From NCBI GenBank assembly GCA_039000515.1, contig JBCFYV010000012.1, positions 91,207,588-91,271,587 on the forward strand: a stretch of DNA of 64,000 nt, in the 5' to 3' direction. Positions within the stretch are counted from its first letter, which is position 1, and every line of letters begins with the position of its first letter. The stretch is from Timema cristinae. Its lineage: Eukaryota; Arthropoda; Insecta; Phasmatodea; Timematidae. A model generated the notes under the pieces. The model saw only the letters and a program-made list of their open reading frames with translations, was not told the origin of the DNA and did not search any database. Shown in pieces: positions 1-11,200 of this stretch. The translations under genes were made by a program, and so were the position numbers.

Positions 1-179
1 GCGATCAGGCGCAGGGGACTGCGTGCTCCTATTTCATTGCAACAGTGTGTACAGCAGACTCCGTTGAAGAGCTTTTTATAAAATACTAACACATTTTAAA
101 CTCGCAACAATAATAACATTTTACTCTTTTATGTGTTATTTCAACACCACATATTTACTACCTATTAGGGGTTGATCGT

Positions 180-345
180 TGTTGTTCAAGGAGAGTTGAC
201 TTTATAGAAAGTGTACCCGCATTTGTATGGCCGTAGGGTATAAAACCATCGATAAAAAACAATTCTCAACACACCCGACCGGGATTGGAACCCTGATCTC
301 CCCGTCATCAGCAGTCCAGTCTATTGCAAGAGTGACGCCTTAGAT
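180..345 (-). repeat. SINE family A, antisense
   Basis: Antisense copy with cacacccgaccgggattgga then accctgatctccccgtcatc, the inverse of the B-box region of the SINE at 26326-26579; ends cgacagtcc-like and agagtgacgcc. Confidence 0.7.
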
Positions 346-931
346 TATTTGTATTAGTGCCATTTTACAGTAACTAGTAATATCTATCAAAAGTTACAAC
401 TTCGGAGCTAATGACTTTACTTATGAACACGTGAAAATTGATATGGTAGCTTTCCTAGCTGTCAGATAAGGTTATTCCTATGAAAATTTGACTGTATACT
501 CGTATGTAAGAACTACCATGGCATTGGCGTGCGGTGCTGTGTAAGATAAGAGCGTCTATGACGGTGTAATAAGCGAGGTATTGTGTCGAGTAACACACTC
601 CTGACTACTGTGATGGATCATATTAGTGTACTAACGTCATATGAAATGAACAGAAGTAGGAAGGGAGTCTGTAAGCCGCAGGCAATTAATTTCGGGTCCG
701 CCTTGTAACATTGTTTCCGGTATGTATTGTGGGTTGTGGCTCACGCGCGTTTTAGTTAGACTAGTAGGTTAGTCAATACTGGCTCTAGACACAAGTAACC
801 ATCCTAACCATGCGAGTAGAGTCAATCAGCGCAATTATAATTGTATTCCCTCAATGCCATACGCCATCTTCTTCATATATAACAACATGACGATGATAAC
901 TCAAAAAACAAACGTGTTGACAATATATTAT

Positions 932-1072
932 TTCTCTCTCCGCCGCGTTTCACTATTCATCAGGACTGTTTGTATATTTACACTGATAGAATAGGGAGGA
1001 GAAAGATACAATTTGGAAAAGTGTACCCGCCTTGGCGTAGGAAACCATTACCGGGGGGGGGGGATAATTAAA
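932..1072 (-). repeat. SINE family A body fragment, antisense
   Basis: Shares tttcactattcatcaggact, atagggaggagaaa and gtgtacccgccttggcgtag with the antisense body; interrupted by a poly-G run. Confidence 0.55.
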
Positions 1073-1481
1073 AAAAACTGTTGAACTTATTCCGAATTCG
1101 TTGCTATCAAGTAAAGAATGCAGAAAAGCGCACTTGAATACGTTTCCTGGTTCGAACGTAATCTTGTACCTAATTCCCCGGGTAATCGTTCATGAGATGG
1201 GATCTTCATAGAAAACAGTGAAAATAACAAGATTTTTTAAAATTCATGACCTTGCTTGTAAAATACTGGTAAAGTCAGAGAACTTTTAAACTTAAAAAAA
1301 TACATTAACCCAAAGGTTGGTTTGATATGATTCCTATCCATCCGTAGTTGGGCATTGTCTCAGCATGGTTAGTGCTTCCTGCACCATCTGGTAGAAATCC
1401 CATGTATTAGGGGAGCTCAGGAAGAGTGGTGGTGCCCCGTTTCCTTCCACACTGAATTTCTATGAGCGAGCGCTAAAGAGC

Positions 1482-1685
1482 CTACCATTTGTGCCGGAAA
1501 AGGTATTTCCCATACTTTCCAGGGTTCTTTTACATACCACAATCGACAGAGGACCGACGGCTTTACTTCCTCTCCGAAGGAAGTTGTGCTACGGATTTTT
1601 ATCGCTCAAATCCGTCGGCCCCGGTTGGGTTTGAACCCAAGAGCATCGGATCTTGAGGTGATCACTTTACTCCAAGAGGATAAAT
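1482..1685 (-). repeat. SINE family B, copy 1
   Basis: Collinear with 43258-43478 over about 200 bp: gccggaaaaggtatttccca, tttccagggttcttttacat, ggaagttgtgctacggattt and the antisense B-box gggtttgaacccaagagcat. The tRNA-like part is at the right end, so the element points left. Confidence 0.8.
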
Positions 1686-3394
1686 ATATTGAAAGTAGTT
1701 AAAGTAACTATTATTTTAGGAGGAAACTTTATTAATAATTATTATTATGTCATCTCATGACTACTTACGACCATTGTTTCGGTAGTTTTTAATATTTTCA
1801 AGAAGTTTCCCTCCTTTCTAAATCTCACTGTAGCTGTCAGCTGGCGTCGCAAAGTATCGCGGGTCGGCCACGCCGCTGAAGTAGAGCGAGCCTTTGAACG
1901 CTGGTGATTAGCGACGGTGTGGTGGTTGCTTCACCTAACCAGACCATCTTGCACTAATTATAGCGGGCAGACGCCCGGCGTCATGATCGCGTCGTTCAAG
2001 TTGGAGTCTTATAGTCCTTCATTCCGACGCTTCTTAACTCGCTCTCCTCGGCGTCTGTTGACGGTATCGCGCTCACTCGGAGACTAGTGCAACTAGGTCA
2101 CGATCAACTACGAGCTACGAACCCGACAGGTCATATCAATGACTGTATCCAAGTATTATTGGATGAGGAGGTATAATTTAAAGTGAATGTACTCTCATTT
2201 TGCGTGAAGAAAGAACGGGAACAACCACGGGGAAAACCAGCCTGACTGAGATTCTACCTTTTTCTTCGACGGTGACCGTGTACATTGTGACTCTAACGCC
2301 TTAATCACCATGGCCATACATGCCGGTAGAAAGTATGTGACACAGGTCACTCCTTGAGAGAAATCTCCGTTTTTGCTCTTTTTACCAAACTAAACTGGGG
2401 ATGAGGCTCAATGGAGAATTGATGCAACTTAATTTTAACTACGAGAAAATATCTCAAATTATTATCAGTATAAAAACACAATGTTCAAAAATTTGCCGTA
2501 GAAATGCTCCCTCCCCCTTTTCCCTTTCTTTCTTACAAAGGTTTTATAGTCAGCCTTATGTCTCCAACAATTTCACGCTTGTACTATACCCCTTTCTAAA
2601 CTAAAAAAGTCCCTGTACCTCTGGTAACAGTAAACATTCACATACTTAATAAATTCATTTTAAAGTCCGAGTCACCTCGCTCTCTGAGACCCGTGTGCCT
2701 CCTGGCGTTCCTTCAAGGAGGGCATTAAGACGTGACTGACACTGATTGGCTCAGTCCAAGTGTGAGCTTGACGAACACATTAACACCTTGTCGCGAATCA
2801 ATCACCGCGGGTGGGAGGTCCCACAACCCGATTATATCGTACCTCGAACAGGAGTTTGACGATGTCACCTCCTGAGTGCGTCTGAACAGCCGTGGGACTT
2901 GGGACACTGGATCGAATGGGCAGTGGCGTCATATTCAAACTACAAGTTGAAACCCAGACACGAGGGTACAAGGAGTAGTATCGTATTAACGATAGGAGTT
3001 GCTAGAGAAAGTGTGTTGTTTCGGTAGTGGCGTCTGTTGATTAATTAATCGGGGATCTCTCCTTTGGGAAGTATCCTCCCCCCTTGTATCAATGACAAGA
3101 GGGAGGGGGTAGTGAAGGATGTCAGCCCGGCACCGCACTCTCTTGTATAACCTTCGCTCAGGTGGGTACGCAATGTGATCTTGTCTCGCTAATTAGTTTA
3201 GTTTTACGAGCAAACTTGAGTACATAGTTAATTACGCAGGCAGATGCCTGTCTGTAAACCGGCAGATAGGAATAGTACCTTTATACTGAGCGCTCCCGTG
3301 GCGATATATACACATTGGATAGCATGATTTACAAACTATCCTAACCCAGACCTAGATATTTACTAACTGGTTACCAGGACAAACCAGCTTACAA

Positions 3395-3480
3395 ACAATA
3401 AACATCCTATTCAGAACCACCTGGAATTGAACCAGAGTCCTCTTGAATCATAACCCACCACTATAACTACTGATATACGG
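3395..3480 (-). repeat. tRNA-like SINE head, antisense
   Basis: Antisense B-box tggaattgaaccagagtcct followed at tRNA spacing by cataacccaccactataact. Family not assigned. Confidence 0.4.
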
Positions 3481-3944
3481 AGACGCTACAGTTGTTCCAC
3501 TATTGATCATAAAAACCAGGCCACCCTGTTGTTGTATGAAACGAGCTCGGCTCCCCGCGTCGGGATGATGCCCTTGTACACTAGACTGTTTCCCTGTTGC
3601 AAACCGCGCGAAAAAAAAAACAGATGCCAGGAAATGTAACGTTGTGACGTCACAATTCAATGAACGCATTCCACCCTAAAAGTTCCTGTACGACTTAAGG
3701 CTTACCTTTTTTCTTAAGGTCCCAACTAGCAACAAAATATCGTTTTGAAATACCTATTTTAAAACTCAAAAATATTTTTTTAAAGCAATTAACACCAATA
3801 ATGTGTGTTATTATCAATTTTAAAGACGCATACACACAAAGCGGCTGTTAGCGCTTTAAACACGATAAAAACTTAAAACTAATCAAAGATAAAACTTGTA
3901 AAAACTGAGACAATCGGGAAGAATACAATGAATGAACAGTGAAA

Positions 3945-4000
3945 TGTATTATTAGCACCGCGTCTTACTACTCGTTCGGGTTATACGCACTTACCTAATG
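3945..4000 (-). repeat. SINE family A 3' end, antisense
   Basis: tattattagcaccgcgtctt then actactcgttcgggttatac is the inverse of the 3' end of the SINE at 26326-26579 (ctaacgagtagtaaggggtg and gtgctaatatt). Confidence 0.7.
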
Positions 4001-4019
4001 TGTGTAATGGTAGGGTGAT

Positions 4020-4225
4020 TGTGAGATTAAATGAAGGACCTCCAGTTGAACGTGGAATCCGAACCACGGTGGAGGCCTGGCATTCCCCACATTCACAAGA
4101 TGTTTGTCAGAGGTGAAGGAAGGGTTTGGAAATAGATAAATCTGTGCCAGGACCGAGGATTGAACCCCGGCCGCCAGCACAGAAGTCTGACACCTTACCC
4201 CTAGACCACCAGGTCACCAACAGTG
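4020..4225 (-). repeat. tRNA-derived SINE, antisense, with clear A and B boxes
   Basis: On the minus strand: A-box TGGTCTAGGGGTAAGGTGTC, then B-box GGTTCAATCC about 40 nt later. The head resembles a tRNA gene closely, but the region lacks a complete cloverleaf and continues into a non-tRNA body, so I call a SINE rather than a tRNA. Confidence 0.7.
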
Positions 4226-4284
4226 AAATGAAAGTGAAATTGTTAATGATGAAAGCAAAAACCTCCCTCGCACTTATTTTTTGT

Positions 4285-4383
4285 GCACCGCCTTTCACTA
4301 CCCGTCCGGGCTATTCTTATATTTACACTGAGGGGGTAGGTATAAGGGAGGTAGAGTTTAGAGTAAGGGTACACCACATTTGC

Positions 4384-4420
<37 letters not shown>
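4285..4420 (-). repeat. SINE family A body fragment with (GA)n microsatellite
   Basis: gcaccgcctttcactacccg then tccgggctattcttatattt and acaccacatttgcgt are antisense family A; the last 30 bp (about 4386-4418) are an almost pure (GA)n. Confidence 0.6.
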
Positions 4421-4421
<1 letters not shown>

Positions 4422-4439
4422 GAAACTATTTTAAAAAAA

Positions 4440-4700
4440 GTTTAGTAGACCCTGCCGAGACTCGAACCATGACCTTTCCGTCACCGGCAAACCAGACGAG
4501 ACGAGACTCGCATCAATGGGCACGCAATATAGACGTCAAGCTTGTCTAGTCTAGTTTGCTGGCTAAGGGAAAGCTCGGGTTCGGTTCTCGGCCGGGTGCA
4601 ATGAGTATGTTTATTCCTAAACAGTATCCCACTATCCCTCCACGCAAATGTGGGTACATTTCCTCTAAATATGATCTTATTCTTCTTGTTACACAAATGT
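4440..4700. repeat. Two SINE family A fragments in inverted orientation
   Basis: 4440-4500 is antisense (ccctgccgagactcgaacca) and 4540-4690 is sense (ggttcggttctcggccgggt, then tatcccactatccctccacg). Their tRNA-like heads face each other. Confidence 0.6.
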
Positions 4701-4799
4701 AATTAAAAGTGGACGGCCCGGGTGGGTAGTAAGACGTGTGGCATAAACAAACAAGCCATATGTGACTAACGCTTTTGTCCGTGGTACCACCGGTGCAGG

Positions 4800-4925
4800 T
4801 CTCAATGTTATATGAACCCGGAAAAATCAGGGAATTTACTCATGGCTTTGCATAATATCAAATGCTGGGGGAAATGCATGTTTTTCGGTCTAGAAAACAT
4901 AGAAAAATCAGGAAATTTCAAAACT
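4800..4925. repeat. Fragment related to the MITE at 50831-51216
   Basis: Contains ggaaaaatcagggaatttac and gaaaaatcaggaaatttc, resembling the aagtcagggaatt-type subrepeats of that MITE. Lies immediately upstream of the MGAT2 exon 1 acceptor. Short and low-complexity, so tentative. Confidence 0.3.
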
Positions 4926-5002
4926 TTAAAAATGATTCAACATTGCAAACGTATATCCTTTTTTCCTGTTTCCTTGCAGCAAGCCGAGGTCTGCGGGTAG
5001 CG

Positions 5003-5236
5003 ATGCCCACACCGGCGTTGGGGCGCCGTCGCACGGCGTCATGTCTCCGCACCGCCGTCTTCCTGTTCCTAGTGACGTTTGTGTGGCTGCAGTTGCACGT
5101 GGCCAACCTCAGCTCCGGCCGACAAAGTCCTGGGAGTGACTCTCAGGAGGGGAACGACTCGTCCGCCGCCATTCTCAGTATGGTCCCCCAGATACTGCAC
5201 AAGTTCCTGACGCCAAAACCTCGCAACAGCACCCAG
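5003..5236 (+). CDS. MGAT2: MGAT2 coding exon 1: cytosolic tail, membrane anchor, stem
   Basis: 78 codons ending in phase 0 at CACCCAG|GTACTT. The protein starts [10 protein letters not shown], then has a hydrophobic stretch (about residues 17-33, [15 protein letters not shown]) flanked by basic residues. This is the signal-anchor layout of a Golgi type II enzyme. The stem that follows is rich in Ser/Asn with sequons such as NLSS and NST. The reading frame stays open past the donor to 5383 because the intron starts with a repeat. I end the exon at 5236 because only this donor joins exon 2 in frame; the donor-like sites after 5294 and 5351 leave phase 1. The likely exon start is 4980, giving 23 nt of 5' UTR. 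Confidence 0.85.
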
Positions 5237-8200
5237 GTACTTGCGACCCTCAACCCCGAAGTTCTTGTTGCCCAAACTATGCAACAGCACCTAGGTACTT
5301 GCTCCTCTCAGTCCGAATTTCTTGATGCCCAAACTATGCAACAGCACCTAGGTACTTGCTCCTCTCAGTTCCAAAGTTATTGATGCCCAAACTATGCAAC
5401 AGCACCTAGGTACTTGCCCTCTCAGTCCCGAAGTTATTGATGCCCAAACTATGCAACAGCACCCAGGTACTTGCCCTCTCAGTCCCGAAGTTATTGATGC
5501 CCAAACTATGCAACAGCACTCAGGTACTTGCCCTCTCAGTCCCAAAGTTATTGATGCCCAAACTATGCAACAGCACTCAGGTACTTGCCCCTCTCAGTCC
5601 AAAGTTATTGATGCCCAAACATGCACAGCACCAGGTACTTGCCCTCTCAGTCCCGAAGTTATTGATGCCCAAACTATGCAACAGCACCTAGGTACTTGCC
5701 CCTCTCAGTCCCAAAGTTCTTGATGCCCAAACATGCAACAGCACCTAGGTACTTGCTCCTCTCACTCCCGAAGTTCTTGATGCCCAAACTATGCAACAGC
5801 ACCAGGTACTTGCTCCTCTCAGTCCCAAAGTTATTGATGCCCAAACTATGCAACAGCACCTAGGTACTTGCCCTCTCAGTACCGAAGTTCTTGATGCCCA
5901 AACTATGCAACAGCACCCAGGTACTTGCCCTCTCAGTCCCAAGTTATTGATGCCCAAACCATGCTTCAGCACTCAGGTACTTGCCCCTCTCAGTCCCGAA
6001 GTTATTGATGCCCAAACCATGCTACAGCACTCAGGTACTTGCCCCTCTCAGTCCCAAAGTTATTGATGCCCAAACTATGCAACAGCACCCAGGTACTTGC
6101 CCCTCTCAGTCCCAAGTTATTGATGCCCAAACCATGCAACAGCACTCAGGTACTTGCTCCTCTCAGTCCCAAAGTTATTGATGCCCAAACTATGCAACAG
6201 CACCCAGGTACTTGCCCCTCTCAGTCCCAAAGTTTTGATGCCCAAACCATGCAACAGCACTCAGGTACTTGCCCTCTCACTCCCAAGTTATTGATGCCCA
6301 AACTATGCAACAGCACCCAGGTACTTGCCCCTCTCAGTCCCGAAGTTATTGATGCCCAAACCATGCTACAGCACTCAGGTACTTGCCCTCTCAGTCCCAA
6401 AGTTATTGATGCCCAAACTATGCAACAGCACCCAGGTACTTGCCCCTCTCAGTCCCGAAGTTATTGATGCCCAAACCATGCTAACAGCACTCAGGTACTT
6501 GCCCTCTCAGTCCCAAAGTTATTGATGCCCAAACTATGCAACAGCACCCAGGTACTTGCCCCTCTCAGTCCCGAAGTTATTGATGCCCAAACCCATGCAA
6601 CAGCACTCAGGTACTTGCTCCTCTCACTCCCGAAGTTCTTGATGCCCAAACCATGCAACAGCACCCAGGTACTTGCCCTCTCAGTCCCGAAGTTATTGAT
6701 GCCCAAACTATGCAACAGCACTCAGGTACTTGCCCCTCTCAGTCCCAAAGTTCTTGATGCCCAAACCATGCAACAACACCCAGGTACTTGCCCCTCTCAG
6801 TCCCGAAGTTATTGATGCCCATACTCTGCAACAGAACCCAGCCACTTGTTACTCTCAAACCCGAAATTCCTGACGCCCAATTCACCACATATTACAAACT
6901 TTTAGTTATAGTCCAATTGGCCGTTTAAACAACTAAAATTATTTTTTTGCTATACACATTGATCACATTTTATTATATTTATTATATTACTCACTCTATG
7001 GCATTAGGAATGAGGTATACTTAAAGAAAATTTGAGAAAAGAGAAAAAATATCTTTGTCCACCAAAGAGCATACATCAAATTCAACCTGAATTGAAAAGT
7101 ATATTTATCTATAAAAATATATTTCAAATAAAATATTTTCATTTTTAATAGAAATATTTGCGGAAAAATGATGACATTTTTTAAATTTCCCCAATGTAAA
7201 TTACCCTCAAATTCATTTTCTTAATAAAATGAGAATTTCCATCTGGTTAACAATGATAAACAGTGTCTACATATAAGCTTTAAGCAAGATTGTCAGAGCA
7301 AAATCTTAGAAAATTCATTTTTTATCTTTTTTCCCTTCAGTAAACTACCCTTAAATTTAGGGTTGGATATATTATTTTAAACACTCCTTGGGGGGACACC
7401 AGATACCAAGTTTTAGCCCAATTGGTAAAATATTTTTGGCTCTAGCCTGAGGTACAGACGGACAGACAAACAAATTGCATAAACCACTTTTTTGGTTTCA
7501 GGGGGTCATAAAAATTGACATTTATGAAAATCTCGAGTGAAATTATTTTGTTTATTACAATAGGCCTATTTTCTCTCCAAGGTGTTGAGAAAAAGTAAAA
7601 CTATTATGAAAATTAAATTCAACGTTTTTACTGAAGCGATATTTTATTTTATTAGGCCAAAATTTAAGAAAAAATCAGACCTTAATTCATATGTGGGGGA
7701 AGCAATAAAAGAAATGGTTTTTGGTTTGTTTTGTTTAAAAACAATATTTTGGTCAAAATAAATTAAATATTGCTCCAAAAACATATAATTTAATTTTCTT
7801 CGCAAGATTATATCAACAGTTATTGAATATTTGTCCAGGGTGTCCTGGAATTTAATGGCAACTTTTTCTCTTCATCTAATGCTGCTATGTTCATGGCAGA
7901 TAGTCAACAATGGTTGGTATCACCACGTGAAGAAAACTAAATTATATATTTTTACTGAAGCAATATTTGATTTCTCTTGATCAAAAAAATGTTGTCTAGT
8001 AAAACTGCTAAAACACTGACCTTTACTTGCTTTCCTAATATCCCCATCTTAAACATCGACAACTGTGTTCCTTAAATCACACTGTCCTCTATCCTTCTAC
8101 TCCCTTTCCCCCCACCTCCCGAACTAATTGTTGCTCCAAGTAACTTTAGTCCCACAATGATGTGTATGATGTTACTTCAGCCGTCAGCAAACGCGACAGA

Positions 8201-11200
8201 CTCTCAGAACCAGAATGGATCTGGGCGCCCCCTGTTGAATATATCTGACATCAAGCGCAACATCGAGCGTTACAATGACCTGCAGACAGTACTCAACGAG
8301 GACGTGTTCGGTCCTGTGCAGAACGATTCTCTAGTCATTGTGGTCAGGTGAGTGTGCAGTGAACATTCTCTAGTTATTGTGGTCCAGTGAGTGTCAGTGA
8401 ACATTCTCTAGTCATTGTGGTCAGGTGAGTGTGCGTGAACATCTTAGTCATTGTGGTCCAGTGAGTGCGCAGTGAACATTCTCTAGTCATTGTGGTCCCG
8501 GTGAGTGTGCAGTGAACATTCTCTAGTCATTGTGGTCCAGGTGAGTGCACAGTGAACATTCTCTAGTCATTGTGTCCAGTGAGTGCACGGCGAACATTCT
8601 CTAGTCATTGTGGTCCAGGTGAGTGTGCAGTGAACATTCTCTAGTCATTGTGTCCAGGTGAGTGCACGCGAACATTCTCTAGTCATTGTGGTCCAGGTGA
8701 GTGTGCAGTGAACATTCTCTAGTCATTGTGGTCCAGGTGAGTGTGCAGTGAACATTCTCTAGTCATTGTGGTCCAGGTGAGTGTGCAGTGAACATTCTCT
8801 AGTCATTGTGGTCCAGGTGAGTGTGCAGTGAACATTCTCTAGTCATTGTGGTCCAGGTGATGTGCAGTGAACATTCTCTAGTCATTGTGGTCCAGGTGAG
8901 TGCGCAGTGAACATTCTCTAGTCATTGTGGTCCAGGTGAGTGCACAGTGAACATTCTCTAGTCATTGTGGTCCAGGTGAGTGTGCAGTGAACATTCTCTA
9001 GTCATTGTGGTCCAGGTGAGTGTGCAGTGAACATTCTCTAGTCATTGTGGTCCAGGTGAGTGCATGGTGAACATTCTCTAGCCTACTTTATCTTGTCATT
9101 GGGTAACATTTTCAACCGACAGAGTCAGAGAGGTTGGTTCTGACCCTCAAGGCTGGGGCTCCTGTGCCGACCAGTAGCGTTGTCAAAGTGGTTGCCTGCA
9201 ACGTGATTTCCTCGAGGCAAGTTCTGGAGCATTTCCTTATAATGTATCCACATCCTGTGCTCTTAGATAACTTTAATGAAATGGGCAAGCTATTTTTAAC
9301 TCTAATGTAATGTGTTTACATAATATTTATGTGTGTGTTTTACAGAATCACTAGCTTGTAAAGCTAAGTTTAGGAATATAATCTTTATTTTAATAAATTG
9401 GTGAATGCAGAGAGAAACTAACTTGAATTATGTTTTTGTGCCAACCCAGGTTTTTGGTGGAGAGGAAAATTAACTAATTAAACAAAACACATGTATTTTT
9501 TTTAAACCAAAATGCTAAGGAAATAAAACTAAGTCCCACTAGGTAAATCGTTTAGCACCAAAACTGCTTAAAAAAATATGAAGCACTCTAAACAAATAAT
9601 GAAGCAATTAGACTGTTTTTTCTTTCTTGACTTAACTGCTTCCTGCACACACTTATTCAATTATTAAAACATTTTACATATTCTTATTTCCATTGTAACT
9701 AATTTATGAAATTTCGACTAAAACTTGGATTTGTATCCACTATAAGATTATGTTATTCCTCCATATTAGATCAATAACATGATCTTGAGTCTTTTCACTT
9801 ACCTGAATAGAAATTCAAACACCACTGAAAATAATTCATGCACATTTTTTATGCTAAAGATTTGATTCTTTCCATATCATAATCACCTGCAGTCCAAAGT
9901 TTTTCCGCGTTTGTCTCAGGTCCACACTCGACTCATCTACCTGCGCCACCTAATAGTGAGTCTGGCGCAGGCACGGGACATTGACTCGGTGCTGCTGGTG
10001 TTCAGTCACGACTACTATGATGAGGAAATCAACGAACTAGTGCAGAGCGTTGACTTCTGCAAGGTCATGCAGATCTTCTACCCCACCTCTATCCAGACTC
10101 ATCCACACGAGTTTCCGGGGGAGTCTGCGGGAGACTGTCCCCGCAATGTCAAGAAGGAACAGTAAGTTACTTTACTTAACTAATTACTACTAAACTATTA
10201 GCTTATTAAAAAAAAGTGCCTTATAATTAATTGTAAAAAAAATGTATGTATATTCTGCCTCCTCCAAAACTAGTCCCACACCTTGTATAAAGGTCAGTCG
10301 ATGATTTAGCCACCGCACACACACTCGAGTAACTTAAAAGACAGGCTACAAAACTTTCATATAGTAGGATAAGTTTAATGCACACTGATACTATTAACAT
10401 AGGGTGACCATTACTACTCATGCCAATCTGGGACAAAAATTATAAAATATAATAATTAACAGTAACATCATTAAAACATATATTTTTGTGTATAAAAATA
10501 TCACAATAAATATTTACAGTAAGTAATCAAATAACCAAAGAAGAACTTTCAAAATCAGTACTTATATACAGTATAAAATATAAGCAATATGAGGAACATA
10601 AAAACACTTTATATTTTAATAATATTTTTCTTCTGAATAATTGTTTTTTTAATCCTCATTGCTTTCAATTAGTTTGTTTTTGAACTCTTCACAGGAGTAC
10701 ACTAAACTATATCTTGTTATAATCATTGCTTTTAATGTTTCTACACTCAGCTGTGTTTTTTCTGCGCTCCATAAATTATTAATTATGGAAAAAATTGTTT
10801 CTGTGGCTGAATTTATCCCTGGAAGGCACAAACCTAGCTCAACAGTTTTCTTTAATGTTTCAAAAGAAATGTTGTTGCTTGAAAATTGTTCGAAAATCTC
10901 ACTCCACTTGTCAATTTCAGTGTTTTTTTCGTTCCATTCTAAAGTTTGTCATTAGTTACATAGACTTGAGATACAAAGTCTCATCGAACAGATCATTTTC
11001 CACTGATGACTTATTTGTATTGAAATATTTCATCACATGTTCCATTGTTTTTTAATGTTGTTCTACTGAACTTTAATTTTAAAACCAAGCTATTTAAAAT
11101 GTTAAGTTTCATCAAACTGTTTTCCCCACAGTTCCAGATAGGAAACAAATTTTTATAAAATTCCATAATGGGGTCAAGAAACCATTCTTTTTTTCTTTTC

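Larger units (their letters stand above)
1..4979 (+). other. SINE-dense region upstream of MGAT2
   Basis: No gene recognised. It is visibly less AT-rich than the introns and is a patchwork of tRNA-derived repeats (listed separately), a poly-G run (about 1051-1062), and unassigned GC-richer stretches (1850-2130, 2660-2930) that could hold the MGAT2 promoter or 5' exon. No TATA box or CpG-type start could be fixed. Confidence 0.5.

Noticed and set aside
4136..4225. Functional tRNA gene on the minus strand
   Set aside because: A and B boxes are good, but I could not pair an acceptor stem or a complete cloverleaf, and the sequence continues into a SINE-like body.
4862..6815. A secreted or surface repeat protein encoded by the 58-bp array (frames with [24 protein letters not shown] repeats)
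   Set aside because: The unit length is not a multiple of 3, the frame shifts with every indel, both strands show equally long frames, and exon 1 joins exon 2 in frame only from the first donor.
5224..9080. CRISPR array
   Set aside because: Units are contiguous tandem repeats without unique spacers, in a eukaryotic intron.
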